IMG/VR virus record: IMGVR_UViG_3300034122_000081
Coordinates: 1 to 24,852 of that record
Direction: 5' to 3' (one strand)
Source: a virus
DNA length: 24,852 bases
Positions 7,240 through 15,076 of the stretch are shown here, in pieces. The stretch's first letter is position 1. Each line of letters opens with the position of its first letter. A program made the position numbers and the translations under genes. Below the pieces are notes generated by a model that did no database searches, was not told where the DNA came from, and saw only the letters and a program-made list of their open reading frames with translations.

Positions 7240-8090
7240 TGACATACGCGCCAACCTCAGTGACATACGGCAAAGGCTTTGCTATTGCGTTGCCTATGGC
7301 CAAAAAGGTCAAGGCGCTTGAGGCTGAACTATTTAAAATGCCGCAAGCTGACATTGTGACGACCCACACATTCTTACCCGGTGTGTATGAACGGGCAATT
7401 ACTATTCCCGCATGGACTGTGTTAACAGGCGCTGAACACAAAACCGCCTATCGCGTACGCTTGGAAAAAGGCACAATCGCCGTAAACACAGACAACGGCG
7501 TTAAAGTTCTTACCGCACCTTGTGAATTTCAAGCCAGTGCGGGAATGCAACGCGCTGGCCGCGTTTATGACGAAGAAGTAATTTGGGTCGACGTTTACGA
7601 CAACCCTGACAATTGCACCGACCTTGCGATTTTGGAAGACCGGTTGTACGTTGTCCCCGAATGTGGGCTGGCCGATAGCCGAACAGAAAGCCAAAAAGCC
7701 CAAATTGATTACAAATTGTTTTTGCACCAGTTGGGCACAACAGACGCTGAGATTTTAAAAATTGCGCAAAACGAATCTGATTTGATTGACATGCCCGATG
7801 GATTTTTTGTAGAACTCAAACCATCCCCAATTCACGGCATGGGTTTGTTTGCAACAAAAGATTTTGAGGCAGGCGAAACTGTCTGCCCTGGCAGACTTAA
7901 TGGGAAGCGTACGCCGGGCGGAAGATTTATCAATCATTCCCAAAACAGCAATATTCAACCGGAATTGGTTGAAAATAACATATTTGCTGTTGCTGCGCGT
8001 AAAATCAGCGTAGGTGATGAATTATTAGTTGACTATCGAGCGTCAATGAGAGTTAATTTTGGCTTTGTAATGCAAGGAGAACTATTATGA
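7236..8090 (+). CDS. Cupin-SET fusion protein (putative protein lysine methyltransferase)
   Basis: A 284-residue protein with two domains. The start is ATG at 7236 (ATGATGA overlap with the previous stop); an earlier in-frame ATG at 7188 would lie deep inside the fibre gene. Residues about 44-140 are cupin-like: strands around IPAWTVLTGAEHKTAYRV, a turn at LEKGTIAV, TAPCEFQASAG and EVIWVDVY. Residues about 190-270 are a compact SET domain with the usual signatures: SPIHGMGLFATKDFEAGE (GxG at 201-203), RFINHSQNSN at 230-239 and GDELLVDY at 260-267. SET enzymes transfer methyl groups from S-adenosylmethionine to lysine side chains. The segment between the first two motifs is very short (about 15 residues), so the substrate lobe is minimal and activity is uncertain. 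Its target is unknown. The next gene overlaps by ATGA at 8087. Confidence 0.75.
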   Translation: MMTYAPTSVTYGKGFAIALPMAKKVKALEAELFKMPQADIVTTHTFLPGVYERAITIPAWTVLTGAEHKTAYRVRLEKGTIAVNTDNGVKVLTAPCEFQASAGMQRAGRVYDEEVIWVDVYDNPDNCTDLAILEDRLYVVPECGLADSRTESQKAQIDYKLFLHQLGTTDAEILKIAQNESDLIDMPDGFFVELKPSPIHGMGLFATKDFEAGETVCPGRLNGKRTPGGRFINHSQNSNIQPELVENNIFAVAARKISVGDELLVDYRASMRVNFGFVMQGELL

Positions 8091-9427
8091 GTGGATGGGT
8101 AGCTGGTGCAGTATTAGTCGGTACGGTATATTCGGCCAACAAAGCGTCAAGTGCTGCCTCAGCCGCAGCAGAAACTCAAGTTGCGGCGGCTGAAAAAGCA
8201 GGCGACACTTCTCTTGAAATAGCAAATCTGCAAATTGGCGCTCAAACCAGTGCGATTGACAAACAGCTTGCGGCAAGTAAAGAAGCATTAGCGTTACAAC
8301 TTGCTGCTGACAAGGAAAATGTTGATAAGCAAATTACGCTTCAAACAACAACCCTTGACAGAACTCTTAAAGCTCAAGCTGACGCTGCCGCTGCGGGCCA
8401 AGCCGCCGCTGCTGCTGCGTTAAGTCAACAAATTGCTGCTCAAAAAGAAGCCCTCGACGCTCAGTTAAATTTGCAACGCGAACTGTTCAACAAACAAGTT
8501 GAAAACCTTAGTTCGTTTAAGCAAGCGGGTGAGGCTGGCCAATCTAAGATGATGGACCTTTTGGGCTTGAGTGGTAACACAAACGCCCCAGGCTATGGTT
8601 CAGCGGCCACCGCATTTAAAGTTGAAGGGTTTGACCCCAACACGCTATTTCAGCAATTTAACGCCAAAGAGATGGAGCAAGACCCTGGCTACGCATTTCG
8701 CTTGGCTGAAGGTCAAAAAGCCATTGAGCGCTCAACTGCTGCTAGAACTGGTTTGCAATCTGGCGCTGCCCTTAAAGCCGCTGCTCGATTTGGCCAAGAA
8801 ATGGGTTCTCAGGAATACCAGAATGCGTTTAATCGTTTTCAAGCCAACAAAGCATTCCAAGCCCAAGAATATGGCAACGCCTTTAATCGGTTTACATCTG
8901 AAAGGGCAAACATGTTGGCTCCTTTGCAAGCCTTGACCGCTAGTGGTCAGGCTTCAGCAGCAGGCCAAGCTGCGGCTGCGGGTAATTTTGCATCTGGTGC
9001 ATCGCAAGCCTTGCAAAACTATGGTGCTGGTCAATCTGCCGCGTATGGTGGTTATGGCGCAACTCTTGGAGATATTGCCGCACGAACTGGCGCAGGCGCA
9101 TCTGCTGCCCTTAGCAATTACGGCGCGGGTATGTCAAACACATACGCTGGCTCTGCTGCGGCGCGTCAAAGTGCTTATGGTCAAGCGGGAGCAACTGCCG
9201 CAAATGCTTACGGCAATCTTGGTAGCAACTTGACTAACATTTACGGCCAACAAGGCGCTAACCAAATCAATGCAATTACTGGCGCAGCAAACGCTAGAGC
9301 CGCAGGGCAAATTGGTTCAGCCAATGCTATAACACAAGGTGTCAACACAATGATTGGCGCGGGTATCAGTGGCTACAATGCGTACAACCAAAATCAGTTG
9401 TTGAACAAATACCTCATGAAAGGTTAA
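8087..9427 (+). CDS. Putative DNA ejection/internal virion protein 1
   Basis: A 446-residue Ala/Gln-rich protein. It starts with a short hydrophobic stretch (WVAGAVLVGTVYS), followed by a helical, Ala/Gln/Lys-rich region to about residue 150 that looks like a coiled coil. Residues about 190-280 contain the pattern ARTGLQSGAALKAAARFGQE, then two similar YxNAFNRF segments about 20 residues apart. The last 140 residues are a Gly/Ala/Tyr-rich repeat region (NYGAGQSAAYGGYG, YGQAGATAANAYGN). Podoviruses place such proteins after the tail hub genes, and P22 gp7, gp16 and gp20, which pass into the cell with DNA, have similar composition. The assignment is by position and composition. Confidence 0.6.
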   Translation: MSGWVAGAVLVGTVYSANKASSAASAAAETQVAAAEKAGDTSLEIANLQIGAQTSAIDKQLAASKEALALQLAADKENVDKQITLQTTTLDRTLKAQADAAAAGQAAAAAALSQQIAAQKEALDAQLNLQRELFNKQVENLSSFKQAGEAGQSKMMDLLGLSGNTNAPGYGSAATAFKVEGFDPNTLFQQFNAKEMEQDPGYAFRLAEGQKAIERSTAARTGLQSGAALKAAARFGQEMGSQEYQNAFNRFQANKAFQAQEYGNAFNRFTSERANMLAPLQALTASGQASAAGQAAAAGNFASGASQALQNYGAGQSAAYGGYGATLGDIAARTGAGASAALSNYGAGMSNTYAGSAAARQSAYGQAGATAANAYGNLGSNLTNIYGQQGANQINAITGAANARAAGQIGSANAITQGVNTMIGAGISGYNAYNQNQLLNKYLMKG

Positions 9428-9433
9428 TAAATC

Positions 9434-10828
9434 ATGCCACTTGATCCTAGTATTCCCCTTCAGGCTAGATTTTCACCAATCAACTATGAGATTCCGCAAC
9501 CCATCAATACACTGATGAGCGCGATGAAAATCAAACAGCTTGGCCAACAAAACGAGTTGGACGCGCTAAAAATGCAAGAGTATGAGCGCGCGCGTACTGA
9601 AGAAGAAGGCTTGCGTAACTACCTAAGTGGCGGCAGAGAAATGGGTGCGGCAGACCTTAGTTCGCCGGACACGCGAACAAATCTGTTGCGATACGGCAAA
9701 ACTGGCGTAGCGTATGCTAAGGCTTTGACCGAGCAAGAAACGGCAGCGTTGACGCAAAAAGAAACGCAATTCAAAGTTCAAAAAGCAAGAAAAGATTTTG
9801 TTGCGCAAGCACAACGCGACACAAGTCAAAACCCATCAGACGCCAACATTACGGCGTACAAAGAAGATTTGATGGCTAACCCGCTGTTTACTGAAGCTGA
9901 AAAAGCGCAAATGGCTGCGGGGGCTGACCGAATTTTGGCTATGCCAGTTAATGAACGAAAAGCGTTTATGGCTAGCCAAGGCGCAAGCGCAAGCGAGTTG
10001 AAGCCGGCAATTTCACAAGTCAACCGGTCTGGACAGACTGATGTAATATCAACGCCCGCGTTTGGCGGCGCGCCTACAACGCTTGGCAACTTTTCCGACG
10101 TTCCATTGCCTGCCAACGTACAAGCGCAAAAAATTCAAATTGCGCAGCAGAGTCGGCCACCAGCACAACCTTCTGCGCCGGTTGCGGTTATTGACCCAAC
10201 AACAGGTCAACCAATATATGTCAGCCGCGAAGAAGCGTTGCGCAACAAAATGCAACCCGCATCTAGCGCAGCTAATTTAAAACCTTTGACAGAAGGACAA
10301 ACAATTAAATTGCGCACTGATGTTGGCAAAGATTACAAAGCCGCATCAACTGCGCTGGCGCAAATGGACGATTTGCTTGACTCAATTGAGAGCGTCAAAA
10401 CCGCGCCTGGCTTGTCAGCCGCTACGGGCTTTACGGGTAAGTATCTGCCGTCATTCTCTGAAGGCAAAGCGGCCCAAGCTGAGACACGCCTTGCTAACTT
10501 ACGCGGTAAAGTAACTGCGCTAGGTAAGGCAACTGCGGCCATGTCAGGCGCCATTGGATCAATTGCCAACCAAGAATGGAAAATCTTGTCTGATCAAATT
10601 GCAGCGCTTGATGAAGTTAAAGGCAAAGGACCTTTGCTTGAACAGATTGACTTGGTTGAACAACAAGCGCGTGGTGCTATTGCCCGCGTTCGAGACACAT
10701 ACGAAAAGACGCGGTCTGAAGACTTTGAGCGCTTCCCTCAGTTTCGCGATTTACCCGCACCACGCGGTAAAAAAGATTCTGGTGGCGGTACTGGCGGGTT
10801 TAAATATCTCGGAAAAGAAGGTGGATAA
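9434..10828 (+). CDS. Putative ejection/internal virion protein 2
   Basis: A 464-residue protein. The first 230 residues are mostly helical, with charged coiled-coil stretches (TQKETQFKVQKARKDFVAQA). A Pro/Gln-rich linker at about 237-250 separates a second helical half, which contains KAASTALAQMDDLLDSIESV and a hydrophobic AMSGAIGSIANQEWKILSDQ segment near 370. The end is Gly/Lys-rich (GGGTGGFKYLGKEGG). Second members of P22-type ejection sets have this helix-linker-helix shape, and position between two other candidates supports the call. It begins 6 bases after the previous gene, without a strong ribosome binding site, and its TAA shares a base with the next ATG (10828). Confidence 0.55.
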   Translation: MPLDPSIPLQARFSPINYEIPQPINTLMSAMKIKQLGQQNELDALKMQEYERARTEEEGLRNYLSGGREMGAADLSSPDTRTNLLRYGKTGVAYAKALTEQETAALTQKETQFKVQKARKDFVAQAQRDTSQNPSDANITAYKEDLMANPLFTEAEKAQMAAGADRILAMPVNERKAFMASQGASASELKPAISQVNRSGQTDVISTPAFGGAPTTLGNFSDVPLPANVQAQKIQIAQQSRPPAQPSAPVAVIDPTTGQPIYVSREEALRNKMQPASSAANLKPLTEGQTIKLRTDVGKDYKAASTALAQMDDLLDSIESVKTAPGLSAATGFTGKYLPSFSEGKAAQAETRLANLRGKVTALGKATAAMSGAIGSIANQEWKILSDQIAALDEVKGKGPLLEQIDLVEQQARGAIARVRDTYEKTRSEDFERFPQFRDLPAPRGKKDSGGGTGGFKYLGKEGG

Positions 10829-13077
10829 TGGCTACCAAATACCGTGTTCAAGGCCCAGATGGCGTAGTCCATGTTTTTGAAGGACCGGATGACGCGACGC
10901 CGGCGCAAATAGAATCTTTTGCCGCGCAAACTTTTGGCGCCGCGCCCGCGCCCGCCCCTGCTGCACCGCGCGGCAAAGCAGGCATGTTTGACATGCTGTC
11001 TGCGCCGTTTGAGATGGGCGCTGCGCTTGCGGCCAAGCCGCGTAAAGAACAAGTAGAATTTGTCGCCCCTGCTGTTGAGGCATTGGGCAGCGCTGGCGGT
11101 GCAATTGTAGGAACTGGCGCAGGGCCGCTTGGCACAGTAGTTGGTGCAGGCGCTGGCTACGCTGGCGCTAAAGAACTATTGCGTTTGGCCGCTGGCGAAA
11201 GTGGTAGAGAAACACTTCCACAAGCCGCTACACGACAAGCACAAAATGTGCTTGAAGGCGCGACAATGGAAGCCTTTGGACGTGGGGTTGTAAGCCCTGT
11301 TATTGCCAAAGGCGCTGAATACGCAAACAAACTTAAAAACATCAAACTTGACCAATACATTAAAGCTGTTGGCGATAAGGGTGAAGAAATTGTTAATGCT
11401 TTGCGTGGCCGTACACAAATCGTTCCAGGCACATCGCCAACCGCCGGCGAAGTCGCCGCCCCTGTTGGTAGTGTAGGACTGTCGGTATTGCAAGCGCGCG
11501 CCCGTCAAGTGCCAGGCGCAGCAGATATTTACGCAACTAAAGAAGCGCAAAACATTGTTGCCCGTCAAAATCAAGAAGTACGCGCGGCGGCTAAATTTGA
11601 CGCATCTAAGCAACGTCTTCAAGCAAAAATTGATCGCGGCTTAGTTAATGTAACGCCGGGCGAAGTTGGCAGTACGTTGATTGACGCGGCCAAGGCTGAA
11701 CAAAAAGCTGTTAAAACAAAAGTAGTGCAGCCTGCTTACGACGCCGCGTTTGAAGCTGCTGGCGACGCAAAGATTGACGTATCAAAAGTTGTCAACGAAG
11801 CAGAACGTATTCTTGATCGTAAACTGTCAAGTTTTGCTACTGAAACTGCGCCAGATACTGTACGCAAACTGCGCGGGTTTATACCTTCTGTGCCTGAAGC
11901 GGAAGCAGTGTCTATTGGCAAAGCAGGGTTTAAAGCAGCTAAAGCGCCTACACCCCCGCCAGCAACGCCAGAAGCAACGCTGTTGCAGCTTGATGATGTT
12001 CGCAAAGCCATCAATGCAGATATTGCGGCAGCTTCATCTAGCAACGCGCCCATGGCGGCCACGACCCTGCGCAACCTAAAGCAGTTACACGCCGCAATTG
12101 ACGACGCCGTTAAGTCAAGCACTGCTTTACCTGAAGAAGCCAAAACGCTGTACAAAGGCGCGTTGGACACTTACCGCACACAATACGCACCGCGCTTTAA
12201 AGAAGGCATCAATGCAAATTTGTTTAAACAAACAAACTTGCAAGAAACCAAAATTAAACCAGAAGATGTTGTCAGCAAATACTTTCAACCCAAAGGTGAA
12301 AGCGAAGCTAAAGACTTCTTGCGTTTGTTTGACAAGAACCCAGATGCAATGAAAATTGCAAGGACCGGCATTGAAGACTTGTACCGCCGTGAAGTAACCG
12401 ACGCTACTGGTTTTGTAACACCTGAAGCGCATGCTACGTTTATGAAAAAATACGCAGAGCCGCTTAAGATTCTTGATGACGCGGGTATGAACATTAGCCA
12501 ACGCGTTGGTGTTGTTGCAAAAGACGCGGTTCGGTTAGCAAAAATTGACGAACTTGCAAAAGCTAGTGGTAATAGGTTGGCGCCAGCATTACCAGCAGGC
12601 ACTAACGCGCTTGCGGTAGAAAAAAGAATTGGCGAATTGACCAGAAGTTTTACGCCCGAACAATTAAGCCATGTAAACGCCGTGCGGCAAGATTTGCTGC
12701 GTGAAGGTGAATATCAGCGCTTGGTAAAAGCTGGCGCAGACGCAGGCACTGACATTAAAAGTTTGGCCACAAAAACTGGTAGAGAAGCTGGCTTGCCTTT
12801 ACCAAACTTTTTGTCAGTACCAATTACGGTGTTTAACAATGTCGTTAAACGCCTAGCGCTTCGTATGGACGATAAGATTGCGCTAGAAATTGCCCGTGAA
12901 TTAACCAACCCTGCCATAGCCGCTGATCAAATTGAGGCGGCTATTAAATTGCAAGCGACACGTCGTGCGGCCACGCCTGGCGTCGGTACTGCCGCAGGGT
13001 TGGCCGGCACACGGGCGCTTGGCGCTGAAATGTCACGCCGCGCAGAACCTGAAAACCAAAACGCATTGGCCCGATAA
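10828..13077 (+). CDS. Putative ejection/internal virion protein 3 (large)
   Basis: A 749-residue protein, the third of the set. It starts with YRVQGPDGVVHVFEGPDDAT followed by PAQIESFA, a short N-terminal domain seen on several phage and bacterial proteins, then an Ala/Pro-rich linker. A Gly-rich hydrophobic stretch (residues about 90-115, with GAIVGTGAGPLGTVVGAGAG) could insert into a membrane, as needed for a DNA-translocation channel. The rest is a long helical, Ala/Lys-rich body with no recognisable enzyme motif; the lytic transglycosylase signature sometimes found in such proteins is not visible. The end is basic. Similar in size and place to P22 gp16, but similarity by eye is low. Confidence 0.55.
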   Translation: MATKYRVQGPDGVVHVFEGPDDATPAQIESFAAQTFGAAPAPAPAAPRGKAGMFDMLSAPFEMGAALAAKPRKEQVEFVAPAVEALGSAGGAIVGTGAGPLGTVVGAGAGYAGAKELLRLAAGESGRETLPQAATRQAQNVLEGATMEAFGRGVVSPVIAKGAEYANKLKNIKLDQYIKAVGDKGEEIVNALRGRTQIVPGTSPTAGEVAAPVGSVGLSVLQARARQVPGAADIYATKEAQNIVARQNQEVRAAAKFDASKQRLQAKIDRGLVNVTPGEVGSTLIDAAKAEQKAVKTKVVQPAYDAAFEAAGDAKIDVSKVVNEAERILDRKLSSFATETAPDTVRKLRGFIPSVPEAEAVSIGKAGFKAAKAPTPPPATPEATLLQLDDVRKAINADIAAASSSNAPMAATTLRNLKQLHAAIDDAVKSSTALPEEAKTLYKGALDTYRTQYAPRFKEGINANLFKQTNLQETKIKPEDVVSKYFQPKGESEAKDFLRLFDKNPDAMKIARTGIEDLYRREVTDATGFVTPEAHATFMKKYAEPLKILDDAGMNISQRVGVVAKDAVRLAKIDELAKASGNRLAPALPAGTNALAVEKRIGELTRSFTPEQLSHVNAVRQDLLREGEYQRLVKAGADAGTDIKSLATKTGREAGLPLPNFLSVPITVFNNVVKRLALRMDDKIALEIARELTNPAIAADQIEAAIKLQATRRAATPGVGTAAGLAGTRALGAEMSRRAEPENQNALAR

Positions 13078-13298
13078 TGGACACGCAAGTTCTATTTAAC
13101 ATTGCGGTTAGTTTGGCGGGCTTCTTAGGCGGCTGGGTGTTAAACAACATCTACCGTTCGCTTGAGCGCCTAGACACTGACGTGCGGGCAATGCCATTGA
13201 ACTACGTCACGCGGGATGACTATCGGGCTGACATGCGCGAAATAAAAGACATGTTGGGAAAGATCTTTGACAAACTGGATGCTAAAGTTGACAAATGA
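13077..13298 (+). CDS. Small protein with N-terminal membrane segment
   Basis: A 73-residue protein. Residues 5-22 (VLFNIAVSLAGFLGGWVL) form one transmembrane segment, followed by a charged helix to the end (LERLDTDVRAM, REIKDMLGKIFDKLD), suggesting a coiled coil. This single-anchor shape occurs in phage proteins placed at the start of lysis cassettes. It is too short to be called an inner-membrane spanin with confidence. It shares a base with the previous stop and overlaps the next start by ATGA. Confidence 0.6.
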   Translation: MDTQVLFNIAVSLAGFLGGWVLNNIYRSLERLDTDVRAMPLNYVTRDDYRADMREIKDMLGKIFDKLDAKVDK

Positions 13299-13792
13299 TC
13301 ATCGACCCTATCACGGCGCTTGAGGGACTACAGCAAGCCATAGGACTTGTCAAAAAGGCAAGTAAAGTAGCTAACGATCTAGCGGGCCTAGCGCCCATGA
13401 TCGCTAAGATGTTTGACGCTAAAAGCGTGGCCACCAAAGCTATGGTGGAGGCCAAACGCTCTGGCAATAAGTCAAACCTTGGCACGGCCCTTCAAATTGA
13501 GATGGCGCTTGATGAAACCAAACGCTTTGAAGCGGAATTACAGATGCTTTTTATGCAGACGGGCCGCATAGACGTGTGGCAAAAGATTAAAGAGCGCCAG
13601 CAGCAAATGGACATTGAAGACGCGCATTTAGCACGTCAAGCCAAAGCTGAAGAAAAGAAACGCAAAGAAGCCGAAGATGAACAGATGGCGTGGGCAATAG
13701 GTATTGTTGCCATTGTTTTACTGATTGGCGGCATTGGCTGGGTTATTGCGGAGGTTTCCGAAGTTTGCGCCAGAGTACGGTGTGGTCGGTGA
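13295..13792 (+). CDS. Helical protein with C-terminal membrane segment
   Basis: A 165-residue protein of unknown function. Residues 1-125 are helical: an amphipathic start (ALEGLQQAIGLVKKASKVAND), then a highly charged Lys/Glu-rich part near 110-128. A hydrophobic segment, MAWAIGIVAIVLLIGGIGWV, at about 131-150 is a clear transmembrane helix, leaving a short Cys-containing tail. This is a tail-anchored layout. I recognise the general type from phage genomes near lysis genes, but not a named family. It lies between two small membrane proteins and ahead of the holin, so a role in lysis or in late virion-membrane events is plausible. Confidence 0.6.
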   Translation: MIIDPITALEGLQQAIGLVKKASKVANDLAGLAPMIAKMFDAKSVATKAMVEAKRSGNKSNLGTALQIEMALDETKRFEAELQMLFMQTGRIDVWQKIKERQQQMDIEDAHLARQAKAEEKKRKEAEDEQMAWAIGIVAIVLLIGGIGWVIAEVSEVCARVRCGR

Positions 13793-13941
13793 ATGAATAC
13801 CAGAAACAATTTGACCTGTTTCTCAAAGTGTTTGTGCGCCTGTGCATCGCTTGGTGGGTGCTTGGGCTGCTTCGCTTCTTACCTGACGATCTGTCAGACA
13901 AGATTGTCAATAAACTACTTGGAATGATTGGACTAGGATAA
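13789..13941 (+). CDS. 50-residue membrane protein, GTG start
   Basis: A short protein starting at GTG 13789, which overlaps the previous stop as GTGA. The residues run MNEYQKQFDLFLKVFVRL, then a hydrophobic helix (CIAWWVLGLLRFL) and an amphipathic end (DKIVNKLLGMIGLG). A longer reading from an ATG at 13690 would overlap the previous gene by 100 bases and begin with a Cys-rich, unnatural stretch. One transmembrane segment and its place before the holin suggest a lysis-associated or antiholin-like peptide, but this is inference. Confidence 0.5.
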   Translation: MNEYQKQFDLFLKVFVRLCIAWWVLGLLRFLPDDLSDKIVNKLLGMIGLG

Positions 13942-14456
13942 TGCTGACATTACTTTCAACCTTAATTTCTTTTTTAATGGGCGGCTTGCCCAAGTTATTG
14001 GATTTCTTTCAAGACCGGTCTGACAAAGCGCATGAGTTAAACCTTGCTCGGATGCAGATTGAGCGTGAACTAGAACTGCGCAAAGCCGGCTTTGAAGCGC
14101 AAGAACGCATTGAGCATATTCGGTCAGAGCAACTGGCCACCGAAAGCGCAGCCAATACCCAGCAAATCTTAATTGGTGCGCAGCAAGCTGAAATGCAAGC
14201 CATCTACGCCCACGATGAAAGTCTAAACGAAGGCACTAGCCAATGGATGCGTAACTTACGCGCTAGTGTTCGCCCTGTCATTACCTACGGGTTCTTTTTT
14301 CTGTTAGTCTTTGTTGACGTTGGCCTGTTTGCCTACGGATGGCACAACGGCGTCACGTTTGTTGAGTTGGCCGAAATGCTGTGGGACTCTGACACCCAAG
14401 CGCTGTTTGCCAGCATCATTGCTTTTCACTTTGGCGGTCGGGCCTTTGGCAAATGA
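13941..14456 (+). CDS. Holin of the 3TM (GTA-type) superfamily
   Basis: A 171-residue protein. It has an N-terminal hydrophobic helix (TLLSTLISFLMGGLPKLL), a long charged coiled region (about 25-95), then two hydrophobic helices. The signature WMRNLRASVRPVITYGFFFL, followed by LVFVDVGLFAYG and an end with FASIIAFHFGGRAFGK, is that of the 3TM holin family described for gene transfer agents and many phages. Holins make lesions in the inner membrane so that lysozyme can reach the cell wall. The TAATG junction with the gene before and ATGA overlap with the lysozyme gene after it support a lysis operon. Confidence 0.85.
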   Translation: MLTLLSTLISFLMGGLPKLLDFFQDRSDKAHELNLARMQIERELELRKAGFEAQERIEHIRSEQLATESAANTQQILIGAQQAEMQAIYAHDESLNEGTSQWMRNLRASVRPVITYGFFFLLVFVDVGLFAYGWHNGVTFVELAEMLWDSDTQALFASIIAFHFGGRAFGK

Positions 14457-14929
14457 ACGTCAGCCCCAAAACCATTGAGATGATCAAACACCATGAGGGT
14501 GTTCGATTTAAACCATACCAGTGCCCAGCCAAGCTGTGGACAATAGGAGTAGGCCATGTTCTTTACCCAAATCAAGGCAAAATGCCAATTGATCAAAGAG
14601 GCGCTTACGCGCTTCATCCAGAAGATAACCGATCGTTTTCAAAAGACGAAGTAAATGCAATACTTAGGGCCGATCTTGCTCGGTTTGAGAAAGGCGTGGC
14701 CACTTATTGTCCTGTGCCTCTTACTCAAGGACAGTTTGACGCACTTGTATCGTTTTCATTCAATGTTGGGCTAGGCACACTGCAACGCTCAACCATGCGC
14801 CAGAAAGTTCTTCGAGGCGACATGGCTGGCGCTGCCGAAGAACTTCTGAAATACTGCATGGCTGGCGGCAAAGTCTTACGGGGCCTTCAGAACCGGCGCA
14901 TCGACGAGCGCGCCGTGTTCCTTACTTAA
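14453..14929 (+). CDS. Phage lysozyme (GH24 muramidase), endolysin
   Basis: A 158-residue T4-lysozyme-type enzyme that cuts the sugar backbone of peptidoglycan. The catalytic Glu15 lies in HHEGVRFKPY, the second position is Cys24, and Thr30 begins TIGVGH; this is the E-8-C-5-T form of the E-8-D/C-5-T pattern. Asp is usual at the second site, while Cys is a known variant. QFDALVSFSFNVGLGTL and the end (GLQNRRIDERAVFL) are well conserved. No signal peptide is seen, so export should depend on the holin encoded directly upstream. Its last 54 bases overlap the - strand gene that ends at 14876, so transcripts run into each other here. Confidence 0.93.
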   Translation: MNVSPKTIEMIKHHEGVRFKPYQCPAKLWTIGVGHVLYPNQGKMPIDQRGAYALHPEDNRSFSKDEVNAILRADLARFEKGVATYCPVPLTQGQFDALVSFSFNVGLGTLQRSTMRQKVLRGDMAGAAEELLKYCMAGGKVLRGLQNRRIDERAVFLT

Positions 14930-15076
14930 CGCCCTGTACGCCTCAATAGCGGTCTTCAGATCGCATTGCAATTGCTGAATGCGGTCGTCTTGCTCACACA
15001 GCTTGGCGTAGGCTTCCTCGGCAAACTTGGCTAAGTTAGCCTGGCTCCACGTTGCAAAGTCTGGGCTGTTAGTCAT
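14876..15076 (-). CDS. Coiled-coil hypothetical protein
   Basis: A 66-residue protein starting MTNSPDFATWSQANLAKFAE and continuing with a heptad-like helix (LCEQDDRIQQLQCDLKTAIE). The ATG at 15074-15076 overlaps the end of the previous gene, since the stop at 15069-15071 is just inside it; a longer reading from 15136 would have to overlap that gene deeply. I know similar short proteins from phages but no function. It is the last gene of the leftward operon and ends inside the lysozyme gene. Confidence 0.6.
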   Translation of the reverse strand: MTNSPDFATWSQANLAKFAEEAYAKLCEQDDRIQQLQCDLKTAIEAYRALSKEHGALVDAPVLKAP

